The notes beneath the pieces are model-generated. The model was not told where the DNA came from. It did no database searches and worked only from the letters and a program-made list of their open reading frames with translations. Position numbers and translations under genes: made by a program. 64,000 bases of DNA. Source: Micropruina sonneratiae (GTDB taxonomy: Bacteria > Actinomycetota > Actinomycetes > Propionibacteriales > Propionibacteriaceae). Location of the stretch: NCBI RefSeq assembly GCF_025972045.1, contig NZ_JAPDHX010000001.1, positions 519,181-583,180 of the forward strand, read 5' to 3'. Shown piece after piece: positions 18,240 through 26,904 of the stretch (the stretch's first letter is position 1; each line of letters starts with the position of its first letter).

Positions 18240-19334
18240 TCAGGATGTGCGGTTCCGGGAGGATGCGACCCCCATCGCACCCAGGGTGACCAGCAGCAGC
18301 CCGCCGGCGACCCAGCCGACCGTCGGATCCGTGCCGCTGGGGGTGGCCACCAGCGGCTCGTCGGTGGCGGGCTGCTCGCCCGGCTGCTCGTCCGGCGACG
18401 CGGTGCGGCCGAGCGTGAGGTAGGTGGTTCCGGTCAGGGCGAAGATGCCCTGCTGGGTGGCGAGCAAGTTCGCCTCGTCGTCGGTGCCGGTGGTCAGGGC
18501 GCCCGAGTCGAGTTGCTGCGAGACGACGTACTCGGCGGCCTTGGTGGCCTGCGCCGTGCCGGTCACGAACAGCGAACCCACCATGCCGGTGGAGTTGACC
18601 GGCGAATAGTTCTGCCACGAACCGTCCTCGGTCTGGGTGGCTGCGAGCCAGCCCAGGGCATCGGTGGCGGCGTCGACGGCTGCCTCGGTACCCGCGGCCT
18701 GCAGCCCCAGCACCGCCAACGCGCTGCTGTCGGGGTCGGCGGCCGGGCAGTCGCCGTCCTTGGCGAACGGGTAGGTGCTGCAACCGAAACCGCCGCCCTC
18801 GGCGCCGTCGCGCGGCTCCTGGTAGGTGAGCAGGTAGGTGACCATCGGCTCGGGCACCTGCTGGCCGTTGCGGGCCAGGGCCACCATGGCGAGGCCGGAG
18901 GCGAACGGACCGGGCCACGCGCCGAACGCCCCGTCGGCGCCGATACCGGCGGTGATCTGGGCGAGCAGGTCGACGCCGCCGAAGTCGGTGGCCGATTCGC
19001 CGGTGGCCGCGGCCACCAGGGCCAGCTTGGCTGCGCCCGAGTCGCCCCCGGCGTCGGGCTTGACGTAATCGGCCGCCCCCGTCTTCAGGAAGTCCAGGAT
19101 GCCGGCCACGTCGGCGTCGTACTTCGGGTCACCGGTGGCGACCAGGGCCAGCAGCGAGTCCGCCGCCGAGCCGGGCTCGCCGTAGGGTGCCGCCGCGTCG
19201 GCCCCGAAGGTCGAGACGATGTAGTCGGCCGCCTTGAGGGCTTCGGGCCCGGCGGCCCGGGCGATGCCGGCCAGGGGGCCGGCGGTCAACAGCAGGGTGA
19301 CCAGCAGCAGCGCGGACAGTCGAAGGTGGGTCAT
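18240..19334 (-). CDS. surface-anchored alpha/alpha-barrel protein
   Basis: The 364-residue protein has a signal peptide (about 1-27), a helical toroid domain related in pattern to the barrel of the downstream riboswitch-controlled protein (loops EDGSWQNYSPVNSTGM closely match DDGYWEAYSPVDSTGL), a charged Pro/Glu linker and a C-terminal membrane helix followed by RNRTS. It lacks DUF4430. It ends just before the riboswitch and is therefore transcribed from its own upstream start. A role in cobalamin binding is inferred from similarity and position. ATG 19334 behind AAAGGA. Confidence 0.75.
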   Translation of the reverse strand: MTHLRLSALLLVTLLLTAGPLAGIARAAGPEALKAADYIVSTFGADAAAPYGEPGSAADSLLALVATGDPKYDADVAGILDFLKTGAADYVKPDAGGDSGAAKLALVAAATGESATDFGGVDLLAQITAGIGADGAFGAWPGPFASGLAMVALARNGQQVPEPMVTYLLTYQEPRDGAEGGGFGCSTYPFAKDGDCPAADPDSSALAVLGLQAAGTEAAVDAATDALGWLAATQTEDGSWQNYSPVNSTGMVGSLFVTGTAQATKAAEYVVSQQLDSGALTTGTDDEANLLATQQGIFALTGTTYLTLGRTASPDEQPGEQPATDEPLVATPSGTDPTVGWVAGGLLLVTLGAMGVASSRNRTS

Positions 19335-19366
19335 GGCCGATCCTTTCCCAGGTCTTGTCACCCTAA

Positions 19367-19404
19367 CCGAACAGGCACGCCCGGTGAGGGGCGTGCCTGT
19401 TCGG
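19367..19404. terminator. 16-bp hairpin between two leftward genes
   Basis: Perfect stem 19367-19382 with 19389-19404 around a six-base loop. It lies 28 nt after the stop of the acidic helical gene and 33 nt before the barrel-protein start, so it terminates the former or attenuates transcription into the latter. Confidence 0.75.
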
Positions 19405-19431
19405 TCGGTCGTGGGCGCGAAGCGTAGCTCC

Positions 19432-19827
19432 TCAGCCGATCGGCTCCTCGCCGGCCTCCTCGGCCTTCGCGGCGGCCGCCTCGGCGGCGTCGGAAGTCGC
19501 TTCCGTGACACCGTCCACCGCGTCGGCGGCGGCCTCCTTGGCGGCGGCCAGGTTGTCCTGGGCTGCGGCCGCGGCGTCGTCGAGCGGGGCGCTGGTGTCG
19601 TCGAACCCGCCGTCGAAGTGGTCCTTGATGCTCTCGAAGGCTTCACTGCCCTTGTCGAGGGCGCTGTCGGCGAACCCCTTGATGTTGTCGCCGGCGTCGG
19701 AGGCGAACTCCTTCACGTTGTCGAAGGCGTCCTCGGCGAACTCACGGACCTGGTCGCCGACCTCCTTCGCCTTGGCCACCAGGCCGTCGAAGAAGGTGTC
19801 GTCGCCGCTGGCGTTGTCGTCTGCCAC
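19432..19827 (-). CDS. Ala/Asp-rich helical hydrophilic protein
   Basis: The 131-residue protein is almost wholly amphipathic helix rich in Ala, Asp, Glu, Lys and Phe with loose 11-residue periodicity (for example FAEDAFDNVKEFASDAGDNI). Such composition recalls LEA-like, apolipoprotein-like or YtxH-type stress proteins. It has no signal peptide or membrane helix. GTG start at 19827 with AAGGAG upstream is preferred over an upstream in-frame start lacking a ribosome-binding site. Function unknown; a stress or membrane-coating role is only suggested by composition. Confidence 0.7.
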   Translation of the reverse strand: MADDNASGDDTFFDGLVAKAKEVGDQVREFAEDAFDNVKEFASDAGDNIKGFADSALDKGSEAFESIKDHFDGGFDDTSAPLDDAAAAAQDNLAAAKEAAADAVDGVTEATSDAAEAAAAKAEEAGEEPIG

Positions 19828-19877
19828 GTCGTTCTCCTTGGTCGTGTGGGCAGCGGGTCTGGCCCAACGCGCCAAGA

Positions 19878-20501
19878 CTAGGCACCTGGGGCGTCACCGG
19901 GAAGGACGCCGGGGCGCGCAACCGCGAAGACGCGGAAACCCTTCGCGCTGGCCGTTCGTGCGCAGGCCCACCCGGACTCGACCAGCCAGCGCTGCAGTGA
20001 GTCGGCGCCCAGGTTGCGGCCGACCACCAACCGGGCCACGCCGTCGTCGGCGAGCCGCGGCAGCCAGGTCGACAGCAGGTCGTGCAACGCCTGCTTGCCG
20101 ATCCGGATCGGCGGGTTCGACCACAACTCGTCGTAGCGGACGCTCGGGTCGGCCCCCTCCGGGGTGAGGGTGTTGACCCGGTCACCCACGCCGTGGGCCG
20201 CCGCGTTGTCCGCGCACAGGGCCAACGCGCGCGGGTTGACGTCGACGGCGTCCACCACGGCCCCGGGGCAGGCGCTCGCCAGCGCGACGGCGAGCACTCC
20301 CCAGCCGCAGCCCAGGTCGAGCAGCCTGGACGCCCCGGCCGGCGGTGGCGCCGACCGCAGCAGGACGGCGGTGCCCAGGTCGAGGCCGTCGGCGGAGAAC
20401 ACCTCGTTGGCGGTGGTGAACGTCCAGTCGGTGTCCCAGAACCGGGCGGTGATCGTGCGGCGCTTCTCGGGGGCCGACGGCTCGGCGAAGTAGTGGCTCA
20501 C
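19878..20501 (-). CDS. RsmC-like class I methyltransferase
   Basis: The 207-residue protein has the methyltransferase small (MTS) domain: SAM-binding DLGCGWGVLAVALA near residue 65 and the catalytic NPPIRIGK motif near 130, typical of enzymes that methylate the N2 amino group of guanine in rRNA (RsmC/RlmG). It corresponds to the catalytic half only, as in many actinobacteria. The GTG start overlaps the truA stop (GTGA), placing it in an RNA-modification operon with truA and trmB. Exact target base is unproven. Confidence 0.85.
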   Translation of the reverse strand: MSHYFAEPSAPEKRRTITARFWDTDWTFTTANEVFSADGLDLGTAVLLRSAPPPAGASRLLDLGCGWGVLAVALASACPGAVVDAVDVNPRALALCADNAAAHGVGDRVNTLTPEGADPSVRYDELWSNPPIRIGKQALHDLLSTWLPRLADDGVARLVVGRNLGADSLQRWLVESGWACARTASAKGFRVFAVARPGVLPGDAPGA

Positions 20502-21313
20502 TGGGAGGTCTCCAAACTGCGGACGGCGCGGGCCGCCAGCGCGCGGGCGGCCAGTTCGCGATCCGGCGGGTAGCCGACCTCCTCCAGGGTCAGGCCACCG
20601 GCCGGCATCACCCGCACCTCGGCGGCCCGCTGCCCGGCGTCCAGCAGGCCGACGAGCCAGTCGGGCTCGCGGCGTCCGGTGGCGACGGCGACCAGCGCCC
20701 CGACCAGGGAGCGCACCATGGAATGGCAGAACGCGTCGGCCAGGACGGTGATCTCGGCCACGTCGTTCCAGGCCCGGCGGGCCGACAGCTGCAGCAGGTT
20801 GCGAATCGTGGTGGCTCCCTCGCGCTGCTTGCAGAAGGCGGCGAAGTCGTGCAGGCCGAGCAGCCGCGGGGCGACCGCGTTGATCCGCTGCAGGTCCAGC
20901 TCGGCGCGCAGCACGGTGGTGTGGATGCGCAACAGCGGGTCGGGCACCGAGTCGGCGATCCGGTACACGTATCGTCGCCAGATGGCTGAGAACCGGGCGT
21001 CGAAGCCGGGCGGTGCGATGCCGACCCGGCGGACGACCACGTCCGGGGGTAGCACGTTGCGCAGCTTGTAGGAGAGGTCGGCGACCATCCGGTCCGGATC
21101 GGCCGGGTCGGGAATGTCCACGTGGGCGACCTGTCCGCGGGCGTGCACCCCCGCGTCCGTGCGACCGGCACAGGTCAGGGTGACCGGCTCGGTGAGCCGC
21201 AGCACCCGCGGGATCCAGGCCTCCAGCTCCTCCTGGACGGTGCGCAGCCCGCGCTGCCCGGCCCAGCCATGGAACTCGGTGCCGTCGTAGGCGATGTCGA
21301 GCCGCAGCCTCAC
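20498..21313 (-). CDS. truA: tRNA pseudouridine(38-40) synthase TruA
   Basis: The 271-residue enzyme isomerises uridines 38-40 of the tRNA anticodon arm. The catalytic Asp lies in CAGRTDAGVHARGQVAH near residue 52, and the C-terminal FCHSMVRSLVG segment is also conserved. GTG start at 21313 overlaps the trmB stop in a GTGA, and its own stop overlaps the rsmC-like start. In many actinobacteria truA follows rplQ; here it is grouped with trmB. Confidence 0.95.
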   Translation of the reverse strand: MRLRLDIAYDGTEFHGWAGQRGLRTVQEELEAWIPRVLRLTEPVTLTCAGRTDAGVHARGQVAHVDIPDPADPDRMVADLSYKLRNVLPPDVVVRRVGIAPPGFDARFSAIWRRYVYRIADSVPDPLLRIHTTVLRAELDLQRINAVAPRLLGLHDFAAFCKQREGATTIRNLLQLSARRAWNDVAEITVLADAFCHSMVRSLVGALVAVATGRREPDWLVGLLDAGQRAAEVRVMPAGGLTLEEVGYPPDRELAARALAARAVRSLETSQ

Positions 21314-22038
21314 TGCCTGACCCCTTCCCGGATGCCGTAACACAGGTCGCGGATGGCGCGGCCGGCCGCGATCCCCTTGGCTTCGTAGCGGCTGTGTGGT
21401 CGATCCTGCCAGCGCGGCGCCCAGCCGTCGAAGCGGTTGACCAGCGCGGGCTCGGCGTCCAGCACCGCACGGATGGCCTCGGCGTAGCCGGGGTCGTCGG
21501 TGGCCAGCCGCCACACCCCGTCGGCGGCCAGCTTGCGAGCGGCGAGGGCGGCGAAGGCCGGCGAGACCAGCCGGCGCTTGTGGTGCCGCTTCTTCGGCCA
21601 CGGGTCGGGGAAGAAGGTCCACAACTCGGCCAGGGCGGCGTCCGGGATCAGGGTGGTGAGGCCCTCGACACCGTTGGCCACCACCACCCGCACGTTGTCT
21701 ACGCCGGCCCGGGCGCACTTCGACAGGGTGCTGGCCACCGCCGGCTCGAAGACCTCGAAGGCGACGTGGTTGCGTTCGGGGTGCAGGGCCGCGACTGCTG
21801 CGATCACGTCGCCGGTGCCGCCGCCGACCTCGACCACCAGTGGAGCCCGGCGGCCGAAGGCGTCCGCCCAATCGAGGTGGGCGTCGGGGGCGACCGACGT
21901 GCTGCGTTGGCCGGTCGGCACCCGCAGGACCCAGTCGGCATGGTCGCGCCAGGCCTTCTCCTGGCTGGGATTCATCCGGGCGCTGCGCCGGACGAACGAC
22001 ACCACCTCGCGCTGCACCACCGGCCGCGCGTCACCCAT
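21310..22038 (-). CDS. trmB: tRNA (guanine46-N7)-methyltransferase TrmB
   Basis: The 242-residue SAM-dependent enzyme makes m7G46 in tRNA. The SAM loop EVGGGTGDVIA lies near residue 80 and the family signature FFPDPWPKKRHHKRRL near residue 155. The ATG at 22038 gives a normal length; an internal Met at MNPSQEK is possible. It heads the trmB-truA-rsmC overlapping operon. Confidence 0.95.
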   Translation of the reverse strand: MGDARPVVQREVVSFVRRSARMNPSQEKAWRDHADWVLRVPTGQRSTSVAPDAHLDWADAFGRRAPLVVEVGGGTGDVIAAVAALHPERNHVAFEVFEPAVASTLSKCARAGVDNVRVVVANGVEGLTTLIPDAALAELWTFFPDPWPKKRHHKRRLVSPAFAALAARKLAADGVWRLATDDPGYAEAIRAVLDAEPALVNRFDGWAPRWQDRPHSRYEAKGIAAGRAIRDLCYGIREGVRQ

Positions 22039-22199
22039 GACGATCAGCCTAGCCAAGCCGCGGGGGTGCCCGGACGTCCCTGCACCGTCGCCCTGGAACG
22101 ACCCTGAACACCCGCCGCCGAAGGCCGGGCTCGCTGAGGGGTCGGTCACACTGGAGATGCGGCGCACCCCCGCGCGCCCACGAAAGGTTCCCGACACCC

Positions 22200-22610
22200 A
22201 TGCGCACCCTGTTGAACATCATCTGGCTGATCTTCGGCGGCCTGTGGCTGGCACTCGGCTACTTCTTCTTCGGTCTGATCGCCTGCATCTTCATCGTCAC
22301 CATCCCCTTCGGCATCGCGTCGTTCCGGATGGCCACCTACGCGTTGTGGCCGTTCGGCAAGACGATCATCCGTAGGCCCGGCGCCGGTGCCGGCTCGGCG
22401 ATCGGCAACATCATCTGGTTCCTGGTGGCCGGGCTGTGGCTCGCGATCGGCCACCTCACCACCGCGGCCGCCCAGGCCATCACCATCGTCGGGATCCCGC
22501 TCGCCATCGCCAACATCAAGATGATCCCCGTCACCTGCGTGCCGTTGGGCAAGGAGATCGTCGACAACCGGAGCATTCCGGCCGGCTACCAGAACGTGTA
22601 CTCCTTCTGA
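22200..22610 (+). CDS. yccF: YccF-domain inner membrane protein
   Basis: The 136-residue protein contains two copies of the YccF domain, each with a glycine-containing hydrophobic helix pair (NIIWLIFGGLWLALGY and NIIWFLVAGLWLAIGH) and the IPFGIA/IPLAIA motif. YccF proteins are small integral membrane proteins of unknown function. The ATG at 22200 follows AAAGG. The gene stands alone and is followed by a strong terminator. Confidence 0.9.
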   Translation: MRTLLNIIWLIFGGLWLALGYFFFGLIACIFIVTIPFGIASFRMATYALWPFGKTIIRRPGAGAGSAIGNIIWFLVAGLWLAIGHLTTAAAQAITIVGIPLAIANIKMIPVTCVPLGKEIVDNRSIPAGYQNVYSF

Positions 22611-22623
22611 TCGGTCCGATCTC

Positions 22624-22657
22624 ACGAAGGGCCCGGGCACTCGCCCGGGCCCTTCGT
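22624..22657 (+). terminator. 15-bp hairpin after yccF
   Basis: Perfect stem 22624-22638 with 22643-22657 (loop ACTC), starting 14 nt after the yccF stop. It is GC-rich with no long T-tract, as is common in actinobacteria. Confidence 0.85.
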
Positions 22658-22668
22658 CGTCGGTGGCC

Positions 22669-22754
22669 CTGAGAACGGTGCACTCGTCCGCGGCCCTGGA
22701 AGCGTCTGCGCCTCGGCCTGCACTGCGAGCGGTCGACGAGTGCACCGTTTTCAG
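22669..22754. repeat. 86-nt inverted-repeat element, copy 1
   Basis: The left arm CTGAGAACGGTGCACTCGTC (22669-22688) is the reverse complement of the right arm (22735-22754) but for one base. Between them lie 46 nt of GC-rich DNA. Copy 2, with nearly identical arms and exactly the same overall length, lies at 23688-23773 on the other side of a broken DUF559 nuclease gene. The centre sequences of the two copies differ. Confidence 0.85.
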
Positions 22755-22819
22755 GATCGCCGTCGAAGAAGTCGGGTCGACCACTCACAAAACGGGGTCC
22801 GAAATGTGCTTTCTAGGTC

Positions 22820-23691
22820 ATGGAAGCCATCGAACAGTTGCTGGGCGCCCAGGGCGGGGTCCTGCTGCGTCGCCAGCACCGTGAACTCGACCGCCAACTC
22901 GATCATTGCCTGCGGCAGGGGCGCCTGCACGCCCTGCTGCCCGGCGTCTACACCGCCGCCGAGCCGGGCTGGGAGGTCCGGATCCGGGCAGCCGCGGCGT
23001 ACCGGCCCGACGGGGTGCTGACCGGTGCGGCCGCGGCCAGGCTGTCGTGGTGGCCGGACTGCCCGATCACCGCGGTCTCCACGGCCCTCGCGCACGGCCG
23101 GGTGGCGGCCCGCCGGCACGGCTTCGCCTGGGAGCGGCGCAGCATCCCGCCCGATCTGGTGACCTTCCGCGACGGGGTGGGGATGGTGCGACCCGCGCTG
23201 TCCGTGCTCGACCTGATTCCGGCGTTGGGCGGACGGGTGATCGATGAGGCGCTGCGCCGCCGGGCGGTGCTACTGCCACACCTGTGGAACGCCTTCGACC
23301 TGCACCCCGTCGCCGGGGCAACGACCTGCGGCGCACCCTCCTGGAGGACTCGCGCGATTCGCCCTGGTCAGAGGCCGAACGTGATGCCCCCCGACTGCTC
23401 CGCTCAGCCGTGCTGACCGGCTTCCGCACCAACCACCGCGTCGAGGCCGGCGACGCGGTCTACTGCGTCGACATCGCCTACCCCCAGCCGCGGGTGATCG
23501 TCGAGATCGACGGCTGGAAGTACCACCGGGGGCGTGCCTCGTTCGTGCAGGACCGATGGCGGTATTCGAGGCTGGCCGCGGCCGGGTGGGCCGTCCTGCC
23601 GTTGGCCGCCGAGGCGCTGACGACCGACCCCGAGGCCGTGGTCGAACTGGTGCGCACCGCCCTGGTGGACCGGGGTTGGCGCCCGTCCTGA
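22820..23691 (+). pseudogene. frameshifted AbiEi-like/DUF559 nuclease gene
   Basis: The first frame from the ATG at 22820 encodes an N-terminal DNA-binding-like part typical of AbiEi/DUF559 proteins up to FDLHP. The second frame continues from RRRGND through a DUF559 (Vsr-like endonuclease) domain with VIVEIDGWKYH and the GWAVLPL end. Restoring one C to the CCCC run at 23305-23308 gives a single frame of about 290 residues. The stop codon lies inside the left arm of repeat copy 2. It could be a real pseudogene or a sequencing error. No toxin partner gene is adjacent. Confidence 0.8.
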
Positions 23692-23773
23692 AAACGGTGC
23701 ACTCGTCGCCGGCCGGTGCGCGGGCTCAGGCGGGGCCGGGCCGGAGGCGGTCGAACGAGTGCACCGTTGTCAG
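23688..23773. repeat. 86-nt inverted-repeat element, copy 2
   Basis: The left arm CTGAAAACGGTGCACTCGTC (23688-23707) pairs with the right arm at 23754-23773 (two mismatches). The arms match copy 1 almost exactly, whereas the 46-nt interior does not. The element overlaps the end of the DUF559 gene and stops six bases before the convergent EF-G-like gene, so it may also act as a bidirectional terminator. Confidence 0.85.
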
Positions 23774-23778
23774 GGTCG

Positions 23779-25863
23779 CTACTTGCGGTACTTGGCCAGC
23801 AGCTGCGACGGCAGCAGTTCGTAGCCGTGGAAGTCACGGGTGAACGACCCGGAGCCGTGTGCGATGCCGCGCAGGTCGATCGCGTAGCGGGCCAGTTCGG
23901 CCTGCGGGACCAGCGCCTTCACCACCGCCTTGCGGCCGACCTGGTCCGAGCCGAGCAGCTGCCCACGGCGTCCGGACAGGTCGGTCATCACCGGTCCCAG
24001 GTACTCCTCGCCGACGGTCACGGTGACCAGGTCCAGCGGCTCCAGCAGCGCCACCGCGCCGTCGTTCGAGGCCGCCTCCTTGATCGCTAGCGCACCGGCC
24101 ATCTGGAAGGCCATGTCGGAGGAGTCCACCGAATGCGCCTTGCCGTCGTAGAGGGTGACCCGGACGTCGACCATCGGGTAGCCGGCGAAGACGCCCTTCT
24201 CCAATTGGTTGCGGATGCCCTTCTCGACCGACGGGATGAACTGCCTCGGCACCGCGCCGCCGACCACCTTGTCGACGAACTCGAAGCCGGCGCCGCGATC
24301 GAGCGGCTCGACCTCGATGTTGCACACCGCGTACTGGCCGTGCCCGCCGGACTGCTTCACGTGCCGGCCCATCGCGGTGGCCGCACCGGTGAACGTCTCG
24401 CGCATGGGGATCTTGAGTTCCTCCTGCTCGACCCGGACGCCGTAGCGCTCGACGAGCCGGCCCAGCAGCAGGTCGGCATGCGCCTGGCCTGTCGTCCACA
24501 GCACCAACTGGTCACCGGCGCCGCGGTCGAGCCGGACGCTGGAATCCTCGACCGCGAGTCGCTGCAGGGCGCCGGCGAGCTTGTCCTCGTCGTTGCGGGT
24601 GGCCGCCCTGATGGCCAGTGGCAGCAGCGGGTCGGGCAGCGGCCAGGCCTCCACCACGCCGGGCCGGTCCTTCGCCGACAGGGTGTCACAGGTCTCGGCG
24701 GTGCCCAGCTTGGGCAGCAGCACGATCTCGCCGGCGATGGCCTGCTGGCGGGGCTTCAGCTCGGTCCCGACGGCGCCCTGGATCAGCCCGATCCGCTCCT
24801 CGTTGTCGTGGTCGGGATGGGCGGAGTCCTCGCGGCCCACCCAGGACCGGTGACCGGACACGTGAACCACGTCGTCGGAGTGCAGGGTGCCCGAGAAGAT
24901 CCGCACCATCGACAAGCGGCCGGCGAACGGGTCGGTGGTGGTGCGGATCACCTGGGCCACCAGCGGCGCCGACGGGTCGCTGTCGGGCTGCGGCAGAACC
25001 TCGCCGTCGGTGGTGGTGAGCGGCGGGTTCGGGTGCATGCCCGGGGTCGGGAAGCCGTGTTCGATGAGACGGAGCAGTTCCTCGATGCCGACGCCCGTGC
25101 CCGTCTGCACCGGAACGACCGGGAACAGGTTGGCCGTGGCCACCGCCTTCATCAGGTCGTCGAGCAGGTCCTGGAGCGAAAGATGCTCGTCATCCTCGAG
25201 GTAGCTGTCCATCAGGCCCTCGTCCTCGGCCTCGGCGATGATCGACTCGATCAGCGGGCCCCGGTAGGCCTCCACCTGGTCGTCGTGGGCGTTCAGGGTG
25301 CGCGACACCGGCTCGCCGGCGGAGTAGTCGTGCTCCTCGAGGCTGAGCAGGCCGATGTTGCCGACCACCTGGCCCGGCCCGGCGTAGGTGGGCACGTGGG
25401 TCGGCCGGACGCCGTCGCCGAAGACGGCCTGGCACTGCTCGACCGAGTCGTCGAAGTCGGCGTGCCCGGCGTCCAGTTTGGTGAGCACGATCACCCGCGG
25501 CAGGTTCGCCTCGCGGCACTCCTCCCACAGCGCCTGCGCCGCCCCGTCGATGTCGTCGGCGGCCGACAGCACGAAGATCGCGGCGTCGGCGGCCCGGATG
25601 CCGGCCCGCAGTTCGCCGACGAAGTCGGGATGCCCTGGGGCGTCCAGCAGGTTGACCACCACGTCACCGGTGGCGAAGGAGGCGACGAACAGCTGGGCGG
25701 CGCGTTCGGCGTCCTCCTTCTCGCCGCGATAGCCGGGCACCCTCGCCTTGAGCAGTTGTTCGAAGAGCGTCGTCTTGCCGGACCCGGCGTTCCCGATCAG
25801 GACGACGTTCCGTACGCCGTCGGGGGAGTCAACCTGCATGTCCGCGTTCACCGTTGAACCCAT
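23779..25863 (-). CDS. elongation factor G-like GTPase (EF-G2 type)
   Basis: The 694-residue protein has all EF-G domains: GTPase with P-loop GNAGSGKTT, G3 DAPGHPDF and G4 TKLD, then domains II-V including the HVKQSGGHGQYA region and the C-terminal YELLPSQLLAKYRK. It departs from canonical EF-G in the P-loop (no AHxDAGKTT) and in TKLD instead of NKMD, as in the actinobacterial EF-G-like protein whose role is unclear, perhaps in stress or ribosome rescue. The main fusA would be next to rpsL/tuf and is not here. ATG at 25863. Confidence 0.88.
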   Translation of the reverse strand: MGSTVNADMQVDSPDGVRNVVLIGNAGSGKTTLFEQLLKARVPGYRGEKEDAERAAQLFVASFATGDVVVNLLDAPGHPDFVGELRAGIRAADAAIFVLSAADDIDGAAQALWEECREANLPRVIVLTKLDAGHADFDDSVEQCQAVFGDGVRPTHVPTYAGPGQVVGNIGLLSLEEHDYSAGEPVSRTLNAHDDQVEAYRGPLIESIIAEAEDEGLMDSYLEDDEHLSLQDLLDDLMKAVATANLFPVVPVQTGTGVGIEELLRLIEHGFPTPGMHPNPPLTTTDGEVLPQPDSDPSAPLVAQVIRTTTDPFAGRLSMVRIFSGTLHSDDVVHVSGHRSWVGREDSAHPDHDNEERIGLIQGAVGTELKPRQQAIAGEIVLLPKLGTAETCDTLSAKDRPGVVEAWPLPDPLLPLAIRAATRNDEDKLAGALQRLAVEDSSVRLDRGAGDQLVLWTTGQAHADLLLGRLVERYGVRVEQEELKIPMRETFTGAATAMGRHVKQSGGHGQYAVCNIEVEPLDRGAGFEFVDKVVGGAVPRQFIPSVEKGIRNQLEKGVFAGYPMVDVRVTLYDGKAHSVDSSDMAFQMAGALAIKEAASNDGAVALLEPLDLVTVTVGEEYLGPVMTDLSGRRGQLLGSDQVGRKAVVKALVPQAELARYAIDLRGIAHGSGSFTRDFHGYELLPSQLLAKYRK

Positions 25864-25997
25864 GGCCCTACCTAACACCTGCGCGAGGCGGCCCGCAAAG
25901 AGTTGGCCGAATCGGTCCCGGTGCCCCGCGGGGATGTCCCGGACGGCGCGCCGGGCAGGGCTAGGGTGAGGGTACGCACCCCCGTAGTGGAGGCTCC

Positions 25998-26687
25998 ATG
26001 GACATCGTGCTGGCCCTGTTGAGAACGCTGGTCTTCGTGGTTGCGACGGTGGCCGCCACCGTCTACATCGGACGCCGGATCGGCCGCGGCCGCCCCCTGC
26101 TGTGGGCGGGGACGACGTTGCTCGCCCTGCACTGGTTGATCGGCTTCGGCTGGACGACCTACCAGGCCGGCTCACCCGCCAACGCCGAGGCGAGCGCCGG
26201 CTGGGTCACCTGGACCGGCTATCTGTTGCCGTTCCTGGCGGCACTGGCCTACATCTGGGGCATCGGCCAGGCAGCCGGGTTCCCGGCCCGCACCCCCGAG
26301 CCCGCGAAGGTGGCGGCCCAGGCCGGGGCCGCTGTGGGTGCACAGGGCGGTGAGAGCACCGCCGAGCCGGCGACCACGCAGCCCGCGCAGCCCGCCGCGC
26401 CGCCGAGCACCGCCGGGATGCGGGGCAGTGGGGGAGCGGTGGCCGCCCCGCCCACCACGAGCACGCCCGCCCAGCCCGCCGGGCGAAGCCGGCAACGGCC
26501 GCCCGGACTGGGCGTGCCGCACGCGGTGCCGGTGGTGATGACCCCGTCGTCGACGAGCCACCAGAGCCCGCCCGACCCCGATCCGGTCGTCGACCTGGGC
26601 CCCGAGCCCGACCAGCCCGCGGCCACCGACCCGTTGGGAACGGCGCAGCCGAGCGAGGATTCGCCCAAGGGCTCAGGTCAGAACTGA
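25998..26687 (+). CDS. membrane protein with Pro/Ala-rich tail, unknown function
   Basis: The 229-residue protein has three likely membrane helices in residues 1-95 and then a long disordered Pro/Ala/Thr/Ser-rich tail to the end, with no motif. ATG 25998 is preceded by a GGAGG site. It is divergent from the EF-G-like gene and followed by a palindromic element. Function cannot be assigned. Confidence 0.65.
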   Translation: MDIVLALLRTLVFVVATVAATVYIGRRIGRGRPLLWAGTTLLALHWLIGFGWTTYQAGSPANAEASAGWVTWTGYLLPFLAALAYIWGIGQAAGFPARTPEPAKVAAQAGAAVGAQGGESTAEPATTQPAQPAAPPSTAGMRGSGGAVAAPPTTSTPAQPAGRSRQRPPGLGVPHAVPVVMTPSSTSHQSPPDPDPVVDLGPEPDQPAATDPLGTAQPSEDSPKGSGQN

Positions 26688-26705
26688 GCCCGGCCCCGCG
26701 GTTTG

Positions 26706-26809
26706 CCGTTCTCTGCAACGCCCAGTGGTTTCGGGAACGCCGACCACTTTCGTGTCACAACATGAGAGTAGGCGGGCTTTATGCGAGTAGTCGGCGTTGC
26801 AGAGAACGG
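26706..26809. repeat. 104-nt palindromic element, AT-richer interior
   Basis: CCGTTCTCTGCAACGCC (26706-26722) is the exact reverse complement of 26793-26809. Inside, AGTGGT pairs with ACCACT, and AACGCCGAC (26736-26744) can pair alternatively with GTCGGCGTT of the right arm. It lies in the 217-nt gap between convergent genes and may be a small mobile palindromic repeat or a terminator. Its arms are unrelated to those of the 86-nt elements. Confidence 0.75.
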
Positions 26810-26904
26810 ACGCCCGGGCGGGAACGCGGCTGGACGTGCACGGTCCCGCCACCCGGCCGGCGCCGGGCTCAGCCAGCAGGTCTCGGGCTTGAGCGGCGCC
26901 GGGC

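Noticed and set aside
22669-23773. Insertion sequence bounded by the 86-nt elements
   Set aside because: The enclosed gene is not a transposase and no target duplication is evident; the elements look like palindromic repeats instead.
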